NCBI GenBank assembly: GCA_016787445.1
Contig: JAEUTQ010000082.1
Span: 89,561 to 153,560 of the forward strand
Direction of reading: 5' to 3'
DNA from: Bacteroidia bacterium
GTDB taxonomy: Bacteria > Bacteroidota > Bacteroidia > B-17B0 > Aurantibacillaceae
DNA length: 64,000 bases
Part shown: in pieces, positions 1 to 7,139 of the stretch
Position numbering within the stretch: position 1 is the first letter of the stretch
Layout of the letters: each line of letters opens with the position of its first letter
Notes under the pieces: model-generated
What the model saw: the letters and a program-made list of their open reading frames with translations, nothing else
Told to the model about the DNA's origin: nothing
Databases searched by the model: none
Made by a program: the position numbers and the translations under genes

Positions 1-63
1 AGCACTCACTTATAATAATCGAAAAATACTATTATAATTTACTTTACAATGCAAGGATAAAAA

Positions 64-627
64 ATGGATACACGTATAAGAATTTCGTTAGACGAATTTA
101 AAACATTTACAACTACCGAACATAAATATCCACTCTCAGATTATTTCGACAAATTTGTCGATCATCTTGCTAATGATATTCTAAACATAAATACCGGTGC
201 TGAGTTCTACAAAAAACTGACACGTGGTCAAAGGATTCTTTGGAGTTATAGCAACCTAACTGGTCAAATAGAAAATGGCGGTATAAATCAATTTTATTGG
301 AATTATGGTTCCGACTATTTTGAAGACGTGAAAGATGTAATGTCTATAATCAAAGACACAAAGTTTACCTCACTCATCTTTAAATACCAAGAAAAGTTTT
401 TAAAGTCAAAAGAGCTTTTAATTAATTACAAATACCTAGACAAAAAAGAACCTGAACTAAAACTAGGCCAATACGATCCTAATGCGGAATACGTGAATTA
501 TTACGGCCTCTGGAGTAATACATTTGGCGGTAACGACCTAGACAGTTATTATTATTCTAACAGCAAGACGTTGGACCAATTTATTATTGATTATATAAAT
601 AATAATCCTGAAGAATTTATAAAATAA
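64..627 (+). CDS. DUF4375/DMP19-like protein (cassette 1)
   Basis: This is a soluble protein of 187 residues without a signal peptide. A segment near residues 54-80 (RGQRILWSYSNLTGQIENGG followed by INQFYWN) resembles the DMP19/DUF4375 family, in which a conserved NGGxxQFxxN stretch is typical. The molecular function of that family is not established to my knowledge. It is the first gene of the cassette array and is followed at once by an attC-like repeat. The window starts at AGCACT, which fits as the R' end of the preceding site, because the box after this gene reads AGTACTAAA. The start at 64 follows an AT-rich leader with AAGGA about 10 bases upstream. Confidence 0.6.
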   Translation: MDTRIRISLDEFKTFTTTEHKYPLSDYFDKFVDHLANDILNINTGAEFYKKLTRGQRILWSYSNLTGQIENGGINQFYWNYGSDYFEDVKDVMSIIKDTKFTSLIFKYQEKFLKSKELLINYKYLDKKEPELKLGQYDPNAEYVNYYGLWSNTFGGNDLDSYYYSNSKTLDQFIIDYINNNPEEFIK

Positions 628-629
628 CT

Positions 630-817
630 AGTACTAAAACCACATTTACAATATACGGGCAATCACGGGTTATCGCTTCAGCCGCAATGCATTCTACGCA
701 GACAGAATATTTGTTGCGGCTTTCGCTAAAAAACATTTATCTTTAAATATAGTTTTTCGGGCATAGACTGTTGAGGGCAAAAAAGCCGCACAGCGTAAAT
801 CCGGGGAACGTTAGTGG
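630..817 (+). repeat. attC-like site 1 with promoter-like core
   Basis: The 5' box ACTAAA lies at 633-638 and ACATTTAC follows it. The 3' end has GTAAAT (about 795-800) and GTTAGTG at 810-816. ATTTAC and GTAAAT are reverse complements, so the two ends can fold back. The middle has a second inverted pair (AGCCGCAA and TTGCGGCT). The core TATCTTTAA is at 738-746, preceded by GTTG about 22 bases upstream, a Bacteroidota -33/-7-like arrangement reading towards the next gene. Confidence 0.55.
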
Positions 818-848
818 TAAAACATTGTTGAATGGTAATGATTCTAAC

Positions 849-1340
849 ATGACAAGTAAACTCCGTTATAAAACCTCTTGGCCATTATTCAAATTAAATA
901 AATTTATTCTTCCTATTGTCTTTTTAATAATTTGTCTCCGGTTTCAAGCAGACGAATGGACTTTTGTTGCAGTTGGAATTTGGCTTTTATTTGAAATTGC
1001 TGACTTAGGATACAAAGAGTATAAATTATATACAGACAAAATTGTAATAAGTAAAAAGCACCTTCTTTTTCCAATTAATAAGATTGAATTCGAATTACCT
1101 TTAAAGCGTTTAATAGATATTGAGTTTGAGCCTGGCTTCTTCGATAAAGCAACATTTATTGCTTCAACAATCGCTACATTATTAAATTTTCGTGGACGAG
1201 GTAAAGCAGATAACGACCATGTTGTAAATATCACTTATTACAACGAGTTCACTAAAGAAACCCATACTGAAACTTTTCAATTCGACCACAGATTTACTGA
1301 ATTACCAGACATAATTAAAAAAACACTACCTGTTAAATAA
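849..1340 (+). CDS. Membrane protein with PH-like C-terminal region (cassette 2)
   Basis: This is a protein of 163 residues of unknown function. Two hydrophobic stretches near residues 19-50 form a probable helical hairpin. A mostly beta C-terminal part follows, with text such as YKLYTDKIVISKK and IEFELPLKRLIDIEF, reminiscent of bacterial PH-like (bPH) membrane proteins; that resemblance is only visual. I chose the ATG at 849. An in-frame TTG at 771 lies inside the upstream recombination-site-like repeat and would put repeat sequence into the protein. The gene is alone in its cassette. Confidence 0.6.
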   Translation: MTSKLRYKTSWPLFKLNKFILPIVFLIICLRFQADEWTFVAVGIWLLFEIADLGYKEYKLYTDKIVISKKHLLFPINKIEFELPLKRLIDIEFEPGFFDKATFIASTIATLLNFRGRGKADNDHVVNITYYNEFTKETHTETFQFDHRFTELPDIIKKTLPVK

Positions 1341-1382
1341 AATCAGAGGCCAGATATGCAAGACATAGCTGATTGACAGAAA

Positions 1383-1557
1383 TACTATATATACCACATT
1401 TACACTATGTGGACGGACACTGGTCATCGCTTGAGCCACAAAGCCTGCTAAGAAGAAATTATATTTATTATGGCTTTCGCTAAAAAACATTTGTATCTTT
1501 AAGTATACGTTTCGGTAGCCGCAATCATTAACGTCGGCTGCACGCGGAACGTTGGCT
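1383..1557 (+). repeat. attC-like site 2, degenerate 5' box
   Basis: The 3' box GTTGGCT is at 1551-1557. The 5' box is poor: TATATA replaces GCTAAC just before ACCACATTTAC (about 1393-1403). The core TATCTTTAA is at 1494-1502. The 3' half (CGGTAGCCGCAATCATTAAC and the bases after it) is nearly identical to the 3' halves of sites 4 and 6, while its 5' half resembles sites 1, 6 and 8. This suggests a hybrid site. Confidence 0.5.
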
Positions 1558-1606
1558 TCAAGTGCCGCGACCAGACAGACAGACGACTCTAAATATTATA
1601 ACTTAT

Positions 1607-2071
1607 ATGAAAAGATTGACAGTAATTTTTGTTTTACTATTTCTTAAGACTATTCATATCAATGCGTGTCAATGTGGACAAATACTTTCAGCTAATAAAG
1701 CCTTTAAAGCGGCCGAAGTTATTGTTTCGGTTAAAGTGCTTAAAGTTTTATCTTCCATTGACCCTAAAGAAAAAGTAATTTCAAAAAGCGGCGATACCTT
1801 AATTAGAGAACCTGTTTATGGATACTCTAAACTATTGCTCGTGACAAAGACTTATAAAGGTGCGCTGACAAGTGACACAATAATTATTGACGGTGATAAC
1901 TCGAACTGTGAATTTGCTCTTGAGGTTGGTAAATCCTACATTATATATGCAGACTTTAAAAATGGTCACATCCAGACAAACCGGTGTACAAGAAGTGGAC
2001 AACTTGCAAATCATCCCGACATCACATTTTTAGAACGCAAACTTAAGGGACAAAAGAAAAACAAGACTTAA
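1607..2071 (+). CDS. Secreted TIMP/NTR-like protein (cassette 3)
   Basis: A Sec signal peptide (MKRLTVIFVLLFLKTIHINA) is followed directly by CQCG. Further conserved cysteines occur in SNCEFALEVGKSYIIYA and TNRCTRSG. The pattern of a mature protein starting CxC, then a beta-rich body with CxxxLxxGxxYxxYA and a late cysteine, resembles the bacterial tissue-inhibitor-of-metalloproteinase (NTR fold) proteins. Function in bacteria is unclear. The start at 1607 is chosen because it begins the signal peptide; the upstream in-frame ATG-less extension from 1562 would mask it. The length is 154 residues. Confidence 0.55.
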   Translation: MKRLTVIFVLLFLKTIHINACQCGQILSANKAFKAAEVIVSVKVLKVLSSIDPKEKVISKSGDTLIREPVYGYSKLLLVTKTYKGALTSDTIIIDGDNSNCEFALEVGKSYIIYADFKNGHIQTNRCTRSGQLANHPDITFLERKLKGQKKNKT

Positions 2072-2091
2072 ACTTTGTGGCGTCACCAGAC

Positions 2092-2274
2092 AGCTAACAG
2101 CACATTTACCTTATGCGCGGGAACGTCGGTCATCGCGGCGCGCAAGTGCTAAGGCCCCTTCGGGACTTTTTATTTGCGGCCGCTAAGAAACATTTGTATC
2201 TTCATATTAACGTTAGTGGGTTTAGACAGGTGATGCTACGAAAGCGCACAAGGTAAATCTGCAAAACGTTATAG
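2092..2274 (+). repeat. attC-like site 3, well-formed arms
   Basis: AGCTAAC (2092-2098) and GTTATAG (2268-2274) bound a 183-bp site. The inner arms ATTTACCTT (2104-2112) and AAGGTAAAT (2250-2258) are perfect 9-bp complements, as expected for the L''/L' arms of a foldable attC. The core TATCTTCAT is at 2197-2205, with TTTG at 2173-2176, exactly 20 bases upstream. This is one of the best-preserved sites in the array. Confidence 0.62.
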
Positions 2275-2399
2275 CGTATAGGGGCGGATAAATCTTCGTA
2301 AACAAATTTTTATCTCAATAATAGCTGATGTGATATACTAAGCAATTCATTTGCAAACAGACAATGTTTTGATTAAATTTATGCTAGACTCAAAACAAC

Positions 2400-2609
2400 A
2401 TGAATACAAAAATTCTTTTCGCCTTAATAATTAGCTTTATTGTGACAGCTTGTAAGAAAACGTATACATGTAGTTGCTCAAATCCAGGTGGTGTTTTTAA
2501 GACATATGAAATAAAAGACACTAAGAAAAAAGCCGAGCAAAAATGCAGCGAGTACTCCAAGGAATATCAATCAGTTCCTTTTTCAGAATCAGGCTGCTAT
2601 TTAAATTAA
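2400..2609 (+). CDS. Small lipoprotein (cassette 4)
   Basis: This is a 69-residue protein with a short signal peptide (MNTKILFALIISFIVTACKK) ending in the lipobox VTAC, so it should be a lipoprotein. The mature part is only about 50 residues, with four more cysteines (TCSCS, KCSE, SGCY) that could form disulfides, and it is lysine-rich. I do not recognise the family. It lies alone in cassette 4, with 125 bases between the repeat end and the start codon. Confidence 0.6.
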   Translation: MNTKILFALIISFIVTACKKTYTCSCSNPGGVFKTYEIKDTKKKAEQKCSEYSKEYQSVPFSESGCYLN

Positions 2610-2639
2610 TCTTACATTCTTACTGTAGACATTCATACG

Positions 2640-2841
2640 GTTCATAAGCGTTATGCGCTCTACGAAGTTGTAAAAGTGGCGCGCGGCTTCGGGCTGATCA
2701 TGCTTCGACAAGCTCAGCACAGGTTTTGTTGCCGGCGCGTAGCAAAAAGTTGGGACTGAGGTAAAATTTTTATTTGTATCTTTAAGTAAACGTTTCGGTA
2801 GCCGCAATCATTAAAGTCGGCTGCACGCGGAACGTTATAGG
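2640..2841 (+). repeat. attC-like site 4, degenerate 5' half with embedded palindromic repeat
   Basis: The 3' box GTTATAGG is at 2834-2841 and the core TATCTTTAA at 2777-2785. The 3' half matches sites 2 and 6. No clear RYYYAAC box is present; only AGCGTTATGCGCT (2648-2660) is near. A short palindromic element (TGCTTCGACAAGCTCAGCA, about 2700-2718), of a kind scattered in Bacteroidota genomes, lies inside the site. This site is probably not functional as a pair of arms. Confidence 0.45.
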
Positions 2842-2908
2842 TAATTGGCGGGGACATTTCCGTTGACTAATTGCTAGCAGACAAATAACAAATAAAGCCA
2901 TCGAAAAC

Positions 2909-3139
2909 ATGACCGACAAGGTGACAATCGAATTAACAAAAGACGAAGCATTGGTTCTCTTCGACTTCCTTGGACGCTTTAATCAAGTCGACCACAAAAA
3001 TATATTTGAAGACCAAGCAGAGCAAAAAGCACTTTGGGTAGTTGAAGGCCAACTTGAAAAGACTTTAGTTGAGCCTTTTATGCCAAATTACATTGAGCTA
3101 ATAAAAGAATCCCGTGACAAAATTCGTGACGAAGAATAA
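2909..3139 (+). CDS. Small acidic protein, first gene of a two-gene cassette (cassette 5)
   Basis: This is a 76-residue, charged, mostly helical protein with no signal peptide. It contains IELTKDEALVLFDFLGRFNQ and an acidic C-terminus (SRDKIRDEE). The family is not recognised. It is followed after 19 bases by a second small gene, so this is the only two-gene cassette in the array. Such a pairing would suit a toxin-antitoxin or immunity pair, but nothing in either sequence proves it. Confidence 0.6.
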   Translation: MTDKVTIELTKDEALVLFDFLGRFNQVDHKNIFEDQAEQKALWVVEGQLEKTLVEPFMPNYIELIKESRDKIRDEE

Positions 3140-3158
3140 TTAAAGCGAACTCTTTAAA

Positions 3159-3485
3159 ATGACAATTTTAGACAAGGCAAAAAATTACTACCGGACAAAT
3201 TCACCTGATTTAGACTCGTTTCTTGAAACAACTTCTTTTATGGACACAAGCACAAAATATCCAAATAGTGTTGTAATAAAGTTCGGAGTAAATAAGCTTA
3301 TCGGAGAAGTTTCCGTATGGCAAAATGATTACGAAAGTTATATAGAAAGCGAATCTCTTGACCTTACTAATCCAGACAAAGAAATGGTTTGCTCATACAA
3401 GGCTGTTAATAGTGATACAGTTGTTGACGAATTAACCAAACAGTTTGACGCATTGCGTAAGCTGTGTGGCGCCAACAACCTATAA
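3159..3485 (+). CDS. Hypothetical protein, second gene of the two-gene cassette (cassette 5)
   Basis: This is a 108-residue soluble protein of unknown function, with mixed alpha/beta text such as SVVIKFGVNKLIGEVSVWQN. Its stop codon TAA sits inside the CCTATAAC box of the following attC-like site, so the last codons run into the recombination-site-like repeat. This is common for integron cassettes. It is probably co-transcribed with the 76-residue gene 19 bases upstream. Confidence 0.6.
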   Translation: MTILDKAKNYYRTNSPDLDSFLETTSFMDTSTKYPNSVVIKFGVNKLIGEVSVWQNDYESYIESESLDLTNPDKEMVCSYKAVNSDTVVDELTKQFDALRKLCGANNL

Positions 3486-3669
3486 CAGCGGTCGTGGCGA
3501 CAATTTTTCTTTTGCGCTCCCACAGGCATCGCGCGGAAAATTTGTCGGCCGAAGGCCGGACTTTAAACGCTAGCCCTAAAAAAGAAGTTCAAAATAAAAT
3601 CATTATCTTTATTACAAGGTTTCTGGAAAGCGCAAAAGCAAAACTGCTCCAGTCCGCAAACCGTTAGCA
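3479..3669 (+). repeat. attC-like site 5
   Basis: CCTATAAC (3479-3486) and GTTAGC (3663-3668) bound the site. The 5' box is the exact reverse complement of GTTATAGG at 2834-2841, where this cassette begins. The extended match GCCAACAACCTATAA (3471-3485) against TTATAGGTAATTGGC (2835-2849) has 13 of 15 pairing positions. The core TATCTTTAT is at 3604-3612. The interior differs from the other sites. Confidence 0.6.
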
Positions 3670-3723
3670 CTAATAGGACAGACGACGACTCGGCCGATAA
3701 AAAAATAATCTTTCGACAATAAT

Positions 3724-4119
3724 ATGTTAGAATACTTAAAGACGAACTGGCTCAAATTAATACCTTTATTGCTAATTGTTTTAGTAGTCTTTTTTTGTTC
3801 GCGGACAAACAAACGAGTCGACAAACTTCGACATGATGGCAAATTGACTTTCGGACGGATTACAAAAATTGAAAAAGGGAATAAAGCAAAAATATTCTTT
3901 AATTATGAATTTCAAACTGCCAGCGGGACTGTTGTTTCCAATAATGAAAGTGAGTTATTAAATAATTATAATTACTTCCTCAATAGGTACTTCCCAGTAA
4001 TCTACGACATCGAAGATCCAAACAATAGCGAATTATTAATAATTCCTCATCAATTTGAAGTTGTAGGTCAAGTTTTTCCTGACAGCCTCGCTTGGGTTAA
4101 AGCGTATATTGTAAAATAA
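3724..4119 (+). CDS. DUF3592-like single-pass membrane protein (cassette 6)
   Basis: This is a 131-residue protein. One transmembrane helix near residues 10-26 (LKLIPLLLIVLVVFFC) is followed by a beta-rich domain: GKLTFGRITKIEKGNKAKIFFNYEF and then VIYDIEDPNNSELLI. The pattern of xGxVxxI, xYxF and YDPxNPxxS is typical of DUF3592-type proteins. The role is unknown. Cassette 9 in the same array encodes a similar architecture. Confidence 0.55.
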   Translation: MLEYLKTNWLKLIPLLLIVLVVFFCSRTNKRVDKLRHDGKLTFGRITKIEKGNKAKIFFNYEFQTASGTVVSNNESELLNNYNYFLNRYFPVIYDIEDPNNSELLIIPHQFEVVGQVFPDSLAWVKAYIVK

Positions 4120-4120
4120 A

Positions 4121-4274
4121 TACTTTATGCGGACACGGGTTATCGCTTAAGCCACAAAGCCTGCTAAGCAGAAAATATATTTGTTGCGGATTTAGTTAAA
4201 AAACATTTGTATCTTTAAGTATACGTTTCGGTAGCCGCAATCATTAACGTCGGCCGCACACGGAACGTTAGCGG
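4121..4274 (+). repeat. attC-like site 6, 5' end deleted
   Basis: The 3' box GTTAGCGG is at 4267-4274 and the core TATCTTTAA at 4210-4218. The 5' box and first arm are missing: compared with sites 2 and 8, a stretch equivalent to TAACACCACATTTACA is absent before TTATGCGGACACGGG. The 3' half matches sites 2 and 4. The preceding cassette may therefore be locked in place. Confidence 0.5.
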
Positions 4275-4307
4275 TAATGCGCCAATACATCGAAATAAAT
4301 TTGACCA

Positions 4308-5033
4308 ATGATACGAGCCATTAATTTTCTGTTCATCCTGACCATAATATTTACGGTTTCGTGCTCGTCTCCAACAGACAAAAAAACAAACTCAGAAATT
4401 AAAATTGACACTAAAAAAACTACTAATTCATCATTAATAGTTGACAGTTCCTCAGTTCCAGAAAAGGTTGACAGTCCTTCTTCTCTATTCCTTGAAATGA
4501 CAAACTATCTTGACAGCTCAGGTTATTCGTTTGATACAACTCGCTTGAAAAAAGTTCACTATCGTTTACAAAACAAAAATGGATTAGTTTTCGCGGATAA
4601 GTATTTTTATAAAATAGTCCTACCTGACCATTCTGCATTTGACACGGTAGAAGTCCTCAAAGGTTATAGTGGCATAGACATTAAAACTATAAAAAAGGAC
4701 TTACTCAAAAAAGCAAAGGGCATTTTTGCCTACTTCTATTGCGAGAAAATCAAAACAGACGAAGTCGTAAGAGACGGAGTAATTGAAGAATGGCAATTTC
4801 ATAACGAGGAAGACGCTGAAAAAGCAGGCCTTGAATTAAACAGAATTCGAAATTTTACATTCTTTTACACAGCTTCTTATGTTACAAGGACAAAGAATAA
4901 TATTTATGTTTTTCACAATCGCGCTGCCTTTAACCGAGTTCATCAAAACACCATAAAACACTTTTATAAACTTTTTGATGTTGTTTATCCGCAAAATGAT
5001 TACCCGAAAGGTGACCAAGTGACAAATCATTAA
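4308..5033 (+). CDS. Lipoprotein of unknown function (cassette 7)
   Basis: This is a 241-residue protein with a signal peptide and lipobox (LTIIFTVSCSS, Cys near residue 19). A Ser/Thr/Lys-rich linker of about 35 residues leads to a folded domain of about 180 residues. No family is recognised. The cassette starts with TTAGCGGTAATGCGCC (4268-4283). After the gene it ends with GGCGCACAACTGCTAAC (5072-5088), which is largely the reverse complement, the strongest sign here that it once circularised. Confidence 0.65.
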   Translation: MIRAINFLFILTIIFTVSCSSPTDKKTNSEIKIDTKKTTNSSLIVDSSSVPEKVDSPSSLFLEMTNYLDSSGYSFDTTRLKKVHYRLQNKNGLVFADKYFYKIVLPDHSAFDTVEVLKGYSGIDIKTIKKDLLKKAKGIFAYFYCEKIKTDEVVRDGVIEEWQFHNEEDAEKAGLELNRIRNFTFFYTASYVTRTKNNIYVFHNRAAFNRVHQNTIKHFYKLFDVVYPQNDYPKGDQVTNH

Positions 5034-5082
5034 AGTAACTCGGTAGACGTTTGACGTATCAAACTGTGTGTGGCGCACAACT

Positions 5083-5267
5083 GCTAACACACGGTGTGGC
5101 GACCAGCGCGCGGACTGAGGGTCATCGCGGCGCGCAGAAGAAATGGCCCGCAAGCGGAATTTAATTTGCGGGCGCTAATTTTGTTTGGTATCTTTAATAA
5201 ACGTTTTAGGGTGTAGACGGTTGAGTGTTTCAAAGCCCGCCGATCGCCAACCGTGAAACCTTTAGCG
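5083..5267 (+). repeat. attC-like site 7, well-formed arms
   Basis: GCTAAC (5083-5088) and TTTAGC (5261-5266, expected GTTAGC) bound 185 bp. The inner arms CACGGTGTGGCGA (5090-5102) and TCGCCAACCGTG (5244-5255) pair over 12 positions with one unpaired base, like the extrahelical bases of attC sites. The core TATCTTTAA is at 5189-5197, with TTTG at 5165-5168, 20 bases upstream. Confidence 0.6.
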
Positions 5268-5289
5268 GTAATTAATCGAACAGACCAAA

Positions 5290-5817
5290 ATGCTAAAAAC
5301 AATTAAAGACATTTTCACAAAAACCAAGCAATCCGACAAATCGTGGGAAAAAAACCGACTTCGTTTTGACAGCATAATTAGCGACAAGCGATTTAACTTT
5401 CTTGAAAGCATTTATAAAAGACTTTTCGATAATGATAATAGGTTGACAAACGATGAAATTCTTGACGCTTATTTCAAATTTTCCGACAAAATTCAAACAA
5501 ACTCGTTTGCAGCAGCCGAACTTGAATGGGTGACTATTTCTGTTCTATGCCATTTCCGTCCAAACCTGACAGAGAAATTAATAAGGAGAGGTTTGTTGAA
5601 TATAGTTTATTCTCTAGGTGACGACATAGATTGGTTCACAGTAGAACAATTTATAGACAGGAGAATTTTGGATGACAAAGCGGAACCTTATGGAGGACTA
5701 CCACCAAATATTGGACAAGAATGGCTTAAAAACTTATTGCCGGTTCAAAAGGAAATGGTGCAGAAAGTTTTAGTAGACGTTATTGAAGAAAACAGAAAAG
5801 AACGTGAAAATATTTAA
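5290..5817 (+). CDS. Soluble hypothetical protein (cassette 8)
   Basis: This is a 175-residue, charged, probably all-helical cytoplasmic protein. No signal peptide, membrane segment or recognisable motif is present. The cassette begins TTAGCGGTAATTAA (5262-5275) and ends TTAACTACCGCTAAC (5814-5828), which complement each other at nearly every position. The gene stop overlaps this terminal box region. Confidence 0.6.
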   Translation: MLKTIKDIFTKTKQSDKSWEKNRLRFDSIISDKRFNFLESIYKRLFDNDNRLTNDEILDAYFKFSDKIQTNSFAAAELEWVTISVLCHFRPNLTEKLIRRGLLNIVYSLGDDIDWFTVEQFIDRRILDDKAEPYGGLPPNIGQEWLKNLLPVQKEMVQKVLVDVIEENRKERENI

Positions 5818-5822
5818 CTACC

Positions 5823-6009
5823 GCTAACACCACATTTACAATATGCGTGCAGTCACGGGTTATCGCTTCAGCCGCAAAGCCTGATACGCAGACAGAAAAT
5901 TTGTTGCGGCTTTCGTTCAAAAAACATTTATCTTTAAATAAAGTTTTCGGGTATAGATTGTTGACGGCAATTAGCCTTAAAACGTAAATCAGGGAAATGA
6001 ACGTTAGTA
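5823..6009 (+). repeat. attC-like site 8
   Basis: GCTAAC (5823-5828) and GTTAGT (6003-6008) bound the site. The arms ATTTAC (5834-5839) and GTAAAT (5984-5989) are complementary. An inner inverted pair AGCCGCAA/TTGCGGCT is also present. The core TATCTTTAA is at 5929-5937 with a TTG 22 bases upstream. It is closely similar to site 1 over its whole length. Confidence 0.6.
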
Positions 6010-6050
6010 CTAATTACCGCGGACATTTCGTTAGACGAATTGACATACAT

Positions 6051-6374
6051 ATGAAATCTTTATCGAAACGTTATATTATTATTTCATATGTTATTGGAAT
6101 CATCCTTATTATTATTCTTTCGTGGAGTAATTTTATCACGAAAGAAACAAAGGAAGAATTAATTACGCACGGAAAAGTTTGTAAAGCGACAATTATAAAA
6201 ACTGCTAATAGGAAAAGAGGTCTTGACATCCAATATGAATATTTTGTAGCGGGTAAAACATATACCAGCTGGGACAAAGTTTATAATGATAGTTCGCAAA
6301 CTGGGGACGAAATTGAAATAGTTTATCTTCCTAACGAGCCTTCTATAAGCAGACTAAAATCTGAAATAGAATAA
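6051..6374 (+). CDS. DUF3592-like single-pass membrane protein (cassette 9)
   Basis: This is a 107-residue protein. A transmembrane helix near residues 8-26 (IIISYVIGIILIIILSW) is followed by a beta domain: ITHGKVCKATIIKTANRK, IQYEYFVAGKTYTSW and VYLPNEPSISRLKSE. This is the DUF3592-like pattern also seen in cassette 6. The ATG at 6051 is preferred; the ORF opens at 5997 inside the upstream repeat. Start and end of the cassette (TTAGTACTAATTACCGCGG at 6004; GGCGGTAACTAACTACTAAC ending at 6429) are complementary with few mismatches. Confidence 0.6.
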   Translation: MKSLSKRYIIISYVIGIILIIILSWSNFITKETKEELITHGKVCKATIIKTANRKRGLDIQYEYFVAGKTYTSWDKVYNDSSQTGDEIEIVYLPNEPSISRLKSEIE

Positions 6375-6422
6375 AATTTATGCGGACACGTGGCTAAACG
6401 TGTCTTTGTGGCGGTAACTAAC

Positions 6423-6609
6423 TACTAACACACGGTGTCGCGAGCAGCGGGGCGGATTGATGGTCATCGCGGCTAGCGGAATTATGGTCGCTGACGCGAA
6501 ATATTTTTGCTGACGCTAATTTTGTTGAGTATCTTTAATAAAACATTTTGGGTTATACTTCGGTACGAGCAATAAAGTCCGCCGAACGCCAGCCCCGAAA
6601 CCGTTTGCA
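6423..6609 (+). repeat. attC-like site 9
   Basis: TACTAAC (6423-6429) and GTTTGC (6603-6608) bound 187 bp. The site resembles site 7 (ACACGGTGT after the first box, CGAAACCG before the last). The core TATCTTTAA is at 6530-6538, with TTTG at 6506-6509, 20 bases upstream. The arms pair less well than in site 7. Confidence 0.55.
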
Positions 6610-6631
6610 GCAATAGCCGCGAAAAATTATT

Positions 6632-7114
6632 ATGACAGTTTCTTATATATTATTCGCATTGTTTGTACTATTTGTTTTCTTTCGGGTTTTTATTCAATGG
6701 AATAATGTCGAAAAAAAACCTGAGGACATTGTTGAAGAAATTCAAAATTCATTCAATGCCCGATTGACAGAAACTACTTTAAAACAGTTTGACCACTTTA
6801 AAACTTTGAATTCCCCTGAAATATTAAAATCATTAGAGCTTTACAAAGATGGCTTAACAGTAAATGTTGTTTTTGTAAGGTATAAATATGTAGTTCCAAA
6901 TAAAATCCGTTGGTCACCGCCTGACGATATTTCTATTTATGCTTTCTTTATTATATCAGCAGACAGCTTTAATGTAGGCGACTATCCTATTATTGATACA
7001 ACAGAAGTTAAAAACAATTCTGTTCTAATCCGTTTTGACAGAGTACCTATTTCATTAAAAAAGACGACATCAGAAATAAAACAAGTTCTTTCGACTGTAA
7101 AAAGTTTTGCATAA
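6632..7114 (+). CDS. Membrane-anchored hypothetical protein (cassette 10)
   Basis: This is a 160-residue protein. An N-terminal hydrophobic helix (residues 3-22, VSYILFALFVLFVFFRVFI) probably anchors it, followed by a soluble domain of about 130 residues. No family is recognised. It is alone in its cassette, which begins TTTGCAGCAATAGCCGCG at 6604. The complementary end is poor (near GTACAGCAAATAAC, about 7144-7157). Confidence 0.55.
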   Translation: MTVSYILFALFVLFVFFRVFIQWNNVEKKPEDIVEEIQNSFNARLTETTLKQFDHFKTLNSPEILKSLELYKDGLTVNVVFVRYKYVVPNKIRWSPPDDISIYAFFIISADSFNVGDYPIIDTTEVKNNSVLIRFDRVPISLKKTTSEIKQVLSTVKSFA

Positions 7115-7139
7115 CTGTGGACACCTAAGTAATAATTAG

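Noticed and set aside
771..848. TTG-started N-terminal extension of the cassette 2 protein
   Set aside because: The extension is translated from the attC-like site and passes through the GTTAGTG box; the ATG at 849 follows the repeat.
2601..2807. 68-residue minus-strand ORF in site 4
   Set aside because: It runs through the degenerate repeat and the embedded palindrome; all real cassette genes are on the + strand.
3464..3667. 67-residue ORF on the + strand across attC-like site 5
   Set aside because: It lies inside the recombination-like repeat, overlaps the preceding gene in another frame, and its translation has no protein-like pattern.
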